A DNA stretch of 5,637 nucleotides from Candidatus Woesearchaeota archaeon (GTDB lineage: Archaea > Nanobdellota > Nanobdellia > UBA10117): contig JAHFKX010000055.1 in the NCBI GenBank assembly GCA_023245115.1, forward strand, positions 1-5,637. Reading direction: 5' to 3'. The first letter of the stretch is position 1; every line of letters begins with the position of its first letter. Below, one piece after another: positions 1 through 4,524 of the stretch. A program made the translations under genes and the position numbers. A model generated the notes under the pieces. It had not been told where the DNA came from. It ran no database searches and saw nothing but the letters and a program-made list of their open reading frames with translations.

Positions 1-1572
1 ACGCAGGGCGTTAATTATGATGAGACCAGCAGCGCAACAGAAACAGTTTCATTGTTACATATGCAAGATGGCTACGCTCTGAAGGCACTTAGAATAAGTG
101 GCCTGCTGGAGGGCGACGGCTCCGTAAAGATTTATTTACAGAACGGAACTAACAAACATTTAATTGCGGATTCTGATACAATTAATTCTTTAGGTAGCAA
201 TAGCATAACTGGATTTGCAGTTAAAGAAGAAAAAGAAGAAGAATCACACGGTAACAAAAATTCTAATGGCAATTCCGGCAACTCAAATGCCAAAGGTAAT
301 TCTGGAAGCTCGGACTCAGCTTCAGGTGGTAGCAGTACGCCATCGAGTGCCCCTGCTTCGACTAGCGGTGCCGGCGATTCAGGTGCTTCGAGTTCTAATA
401 CTGCGCCAGCTAGTACCGCAAGTCCATCTAGCAGTTCAACTGCGTCAAGCAACCCAACAAGTGCAGCGCCTGACGCGTCAGGCCAATCTGTAACTCCGAC
501 CGTTCAGTCGCAGCCAGTTTCTGCGCCTTCACCAGCCTCGGCTCCAATTCTCCCAGAGACTATGCCACCTGCCGCGCCAACAGAACCAAGTACGCCCGCG
601 CCAGTGCAAGCACAAAATGAGCCACAGGTAAACACCGAACAAAGCCAGGCGAACGACCAAAGCGAATCACAACCTCAAAGCAGTCCGCAGCAAGTGAGTG
701 GCGGCCATCAGACTGAAAGCCCGCAACAGGAAAATGAAACTAACATAAACGTCGCTGCACAAAGTGAAGCGACAAAGGCGGGTAGAAAGATAATAAACTT
801 TAAAGATTTGTGTGCAGATACCTGTGATTTGTATAGCAATCACTATGTTGGTTCGAATTATGATATAGTATTTGAAATTTCTGGCGACGCAGATATAAAA
901 ATAAATAATATTAACTACGTCATCTCACCGTACTCGCCGCCGCAGCCGCCGGTGCAGAATGAAACTGGTGGCAATAATACAAATACTGGCAATCAGACTC
1001 AAGGCAACAATACAAACGCGGGTAATGGAACGCAAACTGGAAACAATACTAATACGACAAATACCAACCAAACACAAGGAAATAATACTAACTCTGGCAA
1101 TAGCACACAACTCAATCAAACAATTGAAAATCAAACGCAAACTAATGTGACTTTAACTAATCAGACAAGTACGAATGCGTCGCAGGCCAATAGCACAGTT
1201 ACCGAAACTAGTTCTGGCCAGCAAAGCCAGGCTTCTACAAGCTCGGGCGGTAGCGGCAGTAGTGTTACTAGTAGTGGCGAGGGTACAGTCAATTCGGCAA
1301 AGCCAAGCCCGAGTGCACCGGCAACGCAAGAGCAGGCAAGCAACGTGCAAGGCAGCAACGCGGCAGAGCAAGGCGGCGTAGGCCTGACGGGCGCAGCAAC
1401 AGTTCAAGCTGCCAGCCCAATAACTGGTTTGACGGAATTAAATGCGTCGAAATCGTTGAATAGCAGTTTAGTGCTTTCTTGGCTTTGGGTAATAACATCG
1501 AGTTGTATTTTGATTTATATTGTCGCCAAAGACTTTGTTTTTAAGCAAAAGCGGAAAAAGTGGCAAATATAA
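1..1572 (+). CDS. Cell-surface glycoprotein-like protein, C-terminally membrane-anchored (5' partial)
   Basis: The reading frame is open from the first base, so the start lies upstream; 523 residues are visible. In order: a beta-rich module (about residues 14-61) with the pattern LKALRISGLLEGDGSVKIYL; a linker of about 190 residues, first Lys/Glu, then Ser/Gly/Asn, Ser/Ala/Thr/Pro and Pro/Gln/Glu; a second module (260-309) with FKDLCADTC and KINNINYVIS; an Asn/Thr/Gln/Gly stretch packed with N-x-S/T sequons; a Ser/Gly/Ala stretch; a membrane helix (about 490-509); and a basic tail ending KQKRKKWQI. The positive-inside rule puts the tail in the cytoplasm and the rest outside. From memory, the paired modules occur in DPANN surface proteins, usually closer together. 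Role is unknown: adhesin, S-layer-like or pilus-associated are all possible. It ends 19 nt from the convergent ATPase gene. The signal peptide would be outside the window. Confidence 0.85.
   Translation, partial: TQGVNYDETSSATETVSLLHMQDGYALKALRISGLLEGDGSVKIYLQNGTNKHLIADSDTINSLGSNSITGFAVKEEKEEESHGNKNSNGNSGNSNAKGNSGSSDSASGGSSTPSSAPASTSGAGDSGASSSNTAPASTASPSSSSTASSNPTSAAPDASGQSVTPTVQSQPVSAPSPASAPILPETMPPAAPTEPSTPAPVQAQNEPQVNTEQSQANDQSESQPQSSPQQVSGGHQTESPQQENETNINVAAQSEATKAGRKIINFKDLCADTCDLYSNHYVGSNYDIVFEISGDADIKINNINYVISPYSPPQPPVQNETGGNNTNTGNQTQGNNTNAGNGTQTGNNTNTTNTNQTQGNNTNSGNSTQLNQTIENQTQTNVTLTNQTSTNASQANSTVTETSSGQQSQASTSSGGSGSSVTSSGEGTVNSAKPSPSAPATQEQASNVQGSNAAEQGGVGLTGAATVQAASPITGLTELNASKSLNSSLVLSWLWVITSSCILIYIVAKDFVFKQKRKKWQI
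40..222 (+). other. First beta-rich module of the surface protein
   Basis: Encodes about 60 residues with alternating hydrophobic and polar positions typical of short beta strands: ETVSLLHM, ALKALRISGLLEG, GSVKIYLQNG and KHLIADSDTI. It ends with NSITGFAV just before the Lys/Glu-rich start of the linker. The pattern 'leu-lys-x-leu-x-ile-ser-gly ... gly-ser/thr-val-lys-ile/val-tyr-leu' resembles a small sandwich-like module that I recall from DPANN archaeal surface proteins. The fold assignment is inference. Confidence 0.55.
223..777 (+). other. Low-complexity linker 1 of the surface protein
   Basis: About 185 residues without predicted secondary structure. Composition changes along it: a short Lys/Glu tract (KEEKEEE), a Gly/Asn/Ser tract, a Ser/Ala/Thr/Pro tract like O-glycosylated mucin stalks, and finally a Pro/Gln/Glu/Ser tract. 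It contains almost no aromatic residues and no cysteine. It is probably an extended spacer or stalk outside the cell. Codons vary freely, so it is not a simple DNA microsatellite. Confidence 0.75.
778..927 (+). other. Second beta-rich module of the surface protein, with CxxxC pair
   Basis: Encodes about 50 residues: AGRKIINFKDLCADTC, a short loop, then YDIVFEISGDADIKINNINYVIS. The two cysteines (codons 811-813 and 823-825) are the only ones in the visible extracellular part, so a disulfide is plausible. The 'F-x-D-x-C-x-x-T-C ... I-x-I-x-x-I-x-Y' pattern matches, from memory, a recurrent module of DPANN surface proteins usually found close after a module like the one at the start of this window. 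Confidence 0.55.
970..1110 (+). repeat. Four tandem 11-13-residue repeats, G-N-N-T-N-x-G-N-x-T-Q
   Basis: Four copies in the protein: 970-1002 (GNNTNTGNQTQ), 1003-1038 (GNNTNAGNGTQT), 1039-1077 (GNNTNTTNTNQTQ) and 1078-1110 (GNNTNSGNSTQ). Synonymous codons differ between copies (ggc/gga, aat/aac, aca/act), so the protein pattern is better preserved than the DNA. The repeats form the core of a wider sequon-rich stretch (958-1197) with 16 N-x-S/T sites in 80 residues. Confidence 0.85.
1468..1527 (+). other. C-terminal transmembrane anchor of the surface protein
   Basis: Twenty codons giving LVLSWLWVITSSCILIYIVA, a single hydrophobic helix of membrane-spanning length. It is followed by a short tail with a K/R cluster (KQKRKK), which fits a stop-transfer anchor with the C-terminus in the cytoplasm. 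No sortase-type or archaeosortase-type motif (such as PGF) precedes it, so it looks like a plain permanent anchor. Confidence 0.85.
1547..1570 (-). terminator. Possible T-rich termination zone for the ATPase gene
   Basis: Read on the minus strand, the bases just past the ATPase stop enter the end of the surface-protein gene, where its Lys codons appear as T runs: T5 at 1555-1559 and T4 at 1547-1550. This is the nearest oligo-T tract downstream of the ATPase gene. It implies that the 3' ends of the two convergent transcripts overlap. Weak evidence. Confidence 0.25.
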
Positions 1573-1573
1573 G

Positions 1574-1632
1574 TTTATATATTTTCATATGCTAAAGAAA
1601 CTCTTTTCCAGATGCTAAATTATTGCTTTTCT
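1574..1632 (+). terminator. Possible T-rich termination zone for the surface-protein gene
   Basis: Archaeal transcription often ends at oligo-T stretches without a hairpin. After the stop codon there are T-rich stretches with T4 runs at 1582-1585, 1604-1607 and 1627-1630. All but the first lie inside the 3' end of the opposing ATPase gene. The runs are short, so this is only a weak candidate. Confidence 0.25.
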
Positions 1633-3103
1633 TATCCCAAATAATAGCATAATCTTCTAATTTAGTTCCGTGGCTTTCCTTGCTCTTGCGTTTTCTTATT
1701 TTTACGAATACTGGATAGTTGACTGCCTCGCCGATTATTAACCCCTCGCCGACTTTCAGTGAATTCACGATGTCCAGCGTGCTTTGCGAGATTGCCTCAG
1801 AGCTTTTTTTAATATGGTCTAAATCATACGGATTCGTAATCCGCAAAATTATTTGTGTGTTGCACTGCGAGAGCGCGGTCGTTGATAATTGGACTGGCCT
1901 CTGGGAAATCAGGCAGAGGTTGGCATAAAACTTTCGCCCCTCTCTCGCCAAAAGCTCAATGATATGCCGGCTCAGCGCCTCAGAACTTTTTGCACCTTCG
2001 GGGCAGAAGTTGTGCGCTTCTTCAATTATTTCTAAATACGGCGGAACTTTTCCCTCACGCCGCAGATTGAAAAACTTTTGCGAGAATTGCCTGACAATAA
2101 GCTGTTTTCGTTTTAAATCCAGAACATTTCTCAAATTTAGTATGATCATCTTGCCCTGCTCCAAAAGATTTTCATAACCAGGATAATCGTCCTGCGAAAA
2201 AATTTCCATGTTTTCTAATTCGGAAAGCCAGCCGGTCAGCGCATCCTTTGACACTTTTTTTATGTCTTCGGAAATTTTTATTGCATCCACTACATCTTTC
2301 ATTTCGAAGGAATGCTTTTCGTTTCTAAGCTGGTGCAGAATTTTTCCGAGCTCCCTGACCTGCACCGGAGACATTTCCGGGAGAAGAGACGCAAAAACTT
2401 TTTCTGTTGTGTTTCGCACAGATATTCTGACGTCTTCGCCATTAATTATTTTAACTTTATCTTTAAAGTCAGAATCATCCGCAAAACTGATGTATTCACC
2501 ATGATTATCAACAACAAATAAAGCTATCCTGCCCTGTTTCGGGTCACGCAACAGAAGTTCTTCCATAAAAACTGCGGTTGCATAGCTTTTTCCAGCGCCG
2601 GAGATTGCGAGGATAGCCATATGTTTCTGAATCATTTTTGTTAAATTAAATTTGGCGCGGAGGTCGTGCTGTTGGATTTCTCCTAAATCAATTCCGCGTT
2701 CCTGGTCCAGGCCGAGGAATCTGTTTAACATTTGCAAATCAACTTCTGTAACTTCGATGCCCGGGCTTGGCGGAAAGCTGGCCCGCTGCAGGGAACCGTC
2801 CTTGGTGTAAACCCCAAGAAGTTTTGTTTCCGCAACTGTGTACTCCCACTCTTTTATCGGGAATGCGGTGTACATCTCAGTTGTTTTGGAATATTCCCGG
2901 ACAGAGCCTGCGGATTCAAAGTATTTGTTTGTCTTGAAAATGTTGCTGATTGTGGCGATTGCCGTACCTTCGGTTGTTTTTACAGAAACAAACTGGCCCC
3001 TCTTCACGCCAGCGGTGTCGGAGTGAATTACAAAAGCAAAGCTGGAAACTGACGGGGAGTCTTCCGTCGTGATGACTGTGCCATAGATTGCAGGGTCGGC
3101 CAT
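1592..3103 (-). CDS. herA: HerA-like (DUF87) hexameric DNA-translocase ATPase
   Basis: The product has 503 residues and full HerA layout: an N-terminal HAS-type beta-barrel (about 1-110), then a RecA/FtsK-fold ATPase core. Walker A is AISGAGKS (166-173, Lys172), with Ala replacing the usual first Gly. Walker B is LEIIEEAH (357-364), with Glu in the Asp position and Glu362 as likely catalytic base. LAREGRKF (385-392) carries the arginine-finger region, and ISQRP (399-403) plus SQCNTQIILRITNP (412-425) are HerA hallmarks. HerA pumps DNA and works with NurA nuclease, Mre11 and Rad50 in end resection; no nurA, mre11 or rad50 is present here. I chose ATG at 3103 (MADPAIYGTV) rather than ATG at 3160, because the TATA box lies 24-25 nt before it and the 19 extra residues look noncoding. 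Which HerA subfamily it belongs to is unsettled. Confidence 0.88.
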   Translation of the reverse strand: MADPAIYGTVITTEDSPSVSSFAFVIHSDTAGVKRGQFVSVKTTEGTAIATISNIFKTNKYFESAGSVREYSKTTEMYTAFPIKEWEYTVAETKLLGVYTKDGSLQRASFPPSPGIEVTEVDLQMLNRFLGLDQERGIDLGEIQQHDLRAKFNLTKMIQKHMAILAISGAGKSYATAVFMEELLLRDPKQGRIALFVVDNHGEYISFADDSDFKDKVKIINGEDVRISVRNTTEKVFASLLPEMSPVQVRELGKILHQLRNEKHSFEMKDVVDAIKISEDIKKVSKDALTGWLSELENMEIFSQDDYPGYENLLEQGKMIILNLRNVLDLKRKQLIVRQFSQKFFNLRREGKVPPYLEIIEEAHNFCPEGAKSSEALSRHIIELLAREGRKFYANLCLISQRPVQLSTTALSQCNTQIILRITNPYDLDHIKKSSEAISQSTLDIVNSLKVGEGLIIGEAVNYPVFVKIRKRKSKESHGTKLEDYAIIWDKKSNNLASGKEFL

Positions 3104-3123
3104 ACAATTAAAAATAGAGCAAG

Positions 3124-3140
3124 TTTTAAATGGTTTTATT
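3124..3140. promoter_or_regulatory. Shared, symmetric TATA box between divergent genes
   Basis: The core TTTAAA (3125-3130) is its own reverse complement. Its centre is about 24.5 nt from the ATPase start (A of ATG at 3103, minus strand) and 26.5 nt from the SDR-like start (3154, plus strand). In archaea transcription starts about 22-27 nt from the TATA centre, so both transcripts would begin at or beside their start codon. On the minus strand AATAAAAC (3133-3140) sits where a BRE would be. On the plus strand the upstream bases (gagcaag) are a weaker BRE. No other TATA-like element lies in the 50-nt spacer. Confidence 0.7.
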
Positions 3141-3153
3141 GAGTGTAGTAAAC

Positions 3154-3696
3154 ATGACACACGCCCTCGTAGTTGGTGGCACTGGCATGCTTCGGCCTGT
3201 CTCGCTTTATCTTGCGGCTAAATATAACAAAGTTTCTGTCGTTGCAATGTCAGACAGGCTCGACTCTTTGGTCAGTGAGTCAGATAAAATAAATCCAATT
3301 CGTGTTGATTACTGCAACACAGCGGTATTGGATTCGGCATTGCAAGCTGCAACAAACGAGTTCGGTAGGTTTGACATCGCAGTCATCTGGGTGCATTTGA
3401 AGAAAGCGCCCGAAGCTCCGTACGTAATTGCCAAATATGTTTCTGGCAGGTACATTCACTTACTGCCAAGCTGGACTGCGGACCCCGCTAAAGAAAATCA
3501 GAAGTTACAAAAAGAAAGGCATAAGCGTTTCGAAGAAATAAAAAATCTAAATTATCAAGAAATTATTTTGGGTTGGCAAGGTTCGCGTTGGCTGCACAAC
3601 GATGAAATCTCGGCTGGCACAATTTATGCAATCGAACACCCAAAACAAAAGCAGGTAATCGGAACAGTTGAGCCTTGGTCAGCGAAGCCTTTATAA
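3154..3696 (+). CDS. Short Rossmann-fold SDR-like protein
   Basis: The product has 180 residues. The N-terminus HALVVGGTGMLRPVSLYLA is a beta-strand/glycine-loop/helix NAD(P)-binding start (GGTGML at 8-13). VDY (51-53) fits the Asp that contacts adenine in SDR proteins, and FDIAVIWVH (73-81) is the fourth strand. The C-terminus has SRWLHNDEISAGTIYAI (144-160) and IGTVEPW (169-175). From memory, these resemble a small family annotated 'short-chain dehydrogenase' in Bacillus-type bacteria, with SRWLT-x-EIS and LEPW-x-x-RP endings. Length is below the usual 250 of classical SDRs, and no Tyr-x-x-x-Lys sits at the catalytic place, so it may bind a nucleotide without classical catalysis. Substrate is unknown. 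Start: ATG 3154 is chosen over ATG 3130, because 3130 lies inside the TATA box and 3154 begins the conserved strand. Confidence 0.75.
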   Translation: MTHALVVGGTGMLRPVSLYLAAKYNKVSVVAMSDRLDSLVSESDKINPIRVDYCNTAVLDSALQAATNEFGRFDIAVIWVHLKKAPEAPYVIAKYVSGRYIHLLPSWTADPAKENQKLQKERHKRFEEIKNLNYQEIILGWQGSRWLHNDEISAGTIYAIEHPKQKQVIGTVEPWSAKPL

Positions 3697-3698
3697 TA
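3683..3698 (+). promoter_or_regulatory. BRE/TATA promoter of the histone gene
   Basis: CGAAG (3683-3687) resembles a BRE, followed by TTTATAATA (3690-3698). The TATA box overlaps the last codons and TAA stop (3694-3696) of the SDR-like gene. Its centre is about 30 nt before the histone ATG, giving a leader of roughly 5 nt or slightly more. GTGAT (3717-3721), 4 nt before the ATG, matches part of an archaeal Shine-Dalgarno sequence. Whether it lies inside the transcript depends on the exact start site. Confidence 0.6.
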
Positions 3699-3725
3699 TT
3701 TGATTTCACAAATAAAGTGATATAA

Positions 3726-3932
3726 ATGCCAATCCTTCCGTTAGCAACAATGGAACGCCTGCTGAAGAAAGCCGGCGCGCCAAGAGTGGGCGAAGACGCC
3801 AAGCTAGCCCTTGCAGAAGTTCTGGAAGATTTTGCGCAAAAACTTGGCAAGCAGGCAACTGAACTGGCCAGCCATGCCAGCCGCAAGACTGTGAAAGCTG
3901 AGGATATTAAGTTAGCAGCAAAGGGGCAGTAG
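3726..3932 (+). CDS. Archaeal histone (HMf family)
   Basis: The product has 68 residues and is a complete single histone fold with no tails. It compacts DNA by dimerising and wrapping DNA, and dimers can stack into extended hypernucleosomes. Aligned by eye with HMfB of Methanothermus fervidus, it is one residue longer at the N-terminus. LATMERLLKKAGAPRVGEDA covers alpha-1 and loop 1, LALAEVLEDFAQKLGKQATELASHA is alpha-2, and RKTVKAEDIKLAAKG is loop 2 and alpha-3. Arg20 in loop 1 and R53-K54-T55 in loop 2 are the DNA-contacting positions. Arg53 and Asp60 form the usual Arg-Asp clamp. Gly17 corresponds to HMfB Gly16, which permits close stacking. It has its own promoter. The ATG at 3726 gives the usual family length; ATG at 3750 would remove the N-terminal residues before alpha-1. 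Confidence 0.95.
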   Translation: MPILPLATMERLLKKAGAPRVGEDAKLALAEVLEDFAQKLGKQATELASHASRKTVKAEDIKLAAKGQ

Positions 3933-3942
3933 TGCGATTCTG

Positions 3943-3958
3943 CGAAAGGCTTTTAAAC
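3943..3958 (+). promoter_or_regulatory. BRE/TATA promoter of the 158-residue gene
   Basis: GCGAAAGG (3942-3949) is a good archaeal BRE match, directly followed by TTTTAAAC (3951-3958). The TTTAAA centre is 24.5 nt before the ATG at 3979, so the transcript should start at or within a few bases of the start codon (leaderless). There is no Shine-Dalgarno sequence before the ATG, as expected for a leaderless message. Confidence 0.7.
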
Positions 3959-3978
3959 GTTCTCATTTCGCATATCGT

Positions 3979-4455
3979 ATGACATTCGAGTTATTTGTAA
4001 AGGTGCAAGGTGACCTGCAGTTTTTAGTTGATTCGCATATTGAAAAAGCTGGCGCGCCAGTTGGTATTGAGTTCGATGGCTGGGATGCGCACGCATCTAA
4101 GAAATACCGCAATGGCTGGGAATATATGTGTGCAAATTATGAGTTCAGATTCCGCCCGAAAAGTGAATATGGTGAATCGCCCGGCATGACATTGAGCGTT
4201 AATGTTTACATGAAAAAAGACACTGGCGAAGTTGAACTTTTTATCAGACAACCAGTTACAGACGAAGGTGTTAGATTGGATCATGCCACAGCCTTGGTGC
4301 CAGTTGCTAATGACTTGCTATCAGAATTGCGCCGTTATGCGGGCCTGAATAGCCAGGAAGAAGTAGGTCAGGGGTGGCTAATAACTCCTGACAGTTACAC
4401 GGGTTTGGCTCTTTTAGAAAAAGCAAAGTCCGGTGGTGGCTTACACGCAGGTTAA
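3979..4455 (+). CDS. Unrecognised soluble alpha/beta protein, 158 residues
   Basis: I do not recognise this protein. It has no signal peptide and no membrane helix, so it is probably cytoplasmic. Likely strands are at 2-9, 52-60 (YEFRFRP at 54-60), 70-79 (MTLSVNVYMK) and 84-91 (EVELFIRQ), followed by a helix at about 101-120 (DHATALVPVANDLLSELRRY) and another near 139-150. The order, a curved beta sheet followed by a long helix, is compatible with a small binding domain, but that is only a fold guess. There is no metal-binding Cys/His cluster; the single Cys is at 51. The C-terminus SGGGLHAG looks flexible. The start is supported by a TATA box 24-25 nt upstream and lack of a leader. Its neighbours are histone and a coiled-coil protein, each with its own promoter. 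Confidence 0.8.
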   Translation: MTFELFVKVQGDLQFLVDSHIEKAGAPVGIEFDGWDAHASKKYRNGWEYMCANYEFRFRPKSEYGESPGMTLSVNVYMKKDTGEVELFIRQPVTDEGVRLDHATALVPVANDLLSELRRYAGLNSQEEVGQGWLITPDSYTGLALLEKAKSGGGLHAG

Positions 4456-4463
4456 ACGTTTAA
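4452..4463. repeat. 12-bp perfect palindrome TTAAACGTTTAA
   Basis: The palindrome overlaps the TAA stop (4453-4455) of the 158-residue gene. Nine of its bases (TTAAACGTT) also occur at 3953-3961, overlapping the TATA box of that same gene. It could be a regulator site or chance in AT-rich spacer; the arms are too short and loop-free for an RNA hairpin terminator. Confidence 0.4.
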
Positions 4464-4488
4464 AGTTCAGAAAATAAAGTTTGGGCGG

Positions 4489-4502
4489 CGATAGTTTTAA
4501 AA
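4489..4502 (+). promoter_or_regulatory. BRE/TATA promoter of the coiled-coil gene
   Basis: GCGATAG (4488-4494) stands where a BRE would be, followed by TTTTAAAA (4495-4502). The TTTAAA centre is 26.5 nt before the ATG at 4525, again predicting a leaderless transcript. AGTTTTAAA here is identical to the sequence at the plus-strand promoter of the SDR-like gene (3122-3130). Confidence 0.65.
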
Positions 4503-4524
4503 GTTTAATGGTTTGTAAATCCGT

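Noticed and set aside
132..452. Antisense and frame-shifted frames across the surface-protein linkers (for example 132-452, 925-1140, 1153-1407)
   Set aside because: They are products of biased, stop-poor codons in low-complexity coding sequence; their translations are repetitive Leu/Ala/Glu or Cys/Arg strings without any start signals.
970..1110. CRISPR array or DNA microsatellite
   Set aside because: Units are 33-39 nt with no unique spacers, they stay in frame within a long gene, and copies differ by synonymous codons, so this is a protein repeat.
2732..3052. Plus-strand 106-codon frame opposite the ATPase gene
   Set aside because: It lies wholly inside the ATPase barrel-domain coding region, has no TATA box at the right distance and encodes a Phe/Cys-rich product with no recognisable pattern.
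3104..3160. N-terminal extension of the ATPase from ATG at 3160
   Set aside because: The extension overlaps the shared TATA box and the start of the SDR-like gene, and its 19 residues do not resemble the HerA N-terminus that begins MADPAIYGTV.
3421..3435. Tyr-x-x-x-Lys (YVIAK, residues 90-94) as SDR catalytic pair
   Set aside because: It directly follows the fourth strand, whereas the catalytic Tyr-x-x-x-Lys of SDRs lies after the fifth strand, tens of residues later. It is probably coincidental.
3563..3886. Antisense 107-codon frame over the SDR-like and histone genes
   Set aside because: It spans two well-supported genes, including most of the conserved histone, and crosses their promoter region.
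3774..4058. 8-bp palindrome GGCGCGCC occurring twice (3774-3781, 4051-4058)
   Set aside because: Both copies encode the same Ala-Gly-Ala-Pro peptide in unrelated proteins; chance codon use explains them.
4459..4464. Second TTTAAA as promoter for the coiled-coil gene
   Set aside because: It is about 63 nt before the ATG and would give a leader of nearly 40 nt, unlike every other promoter here; the box at 4495-4502 fits the usual distance.
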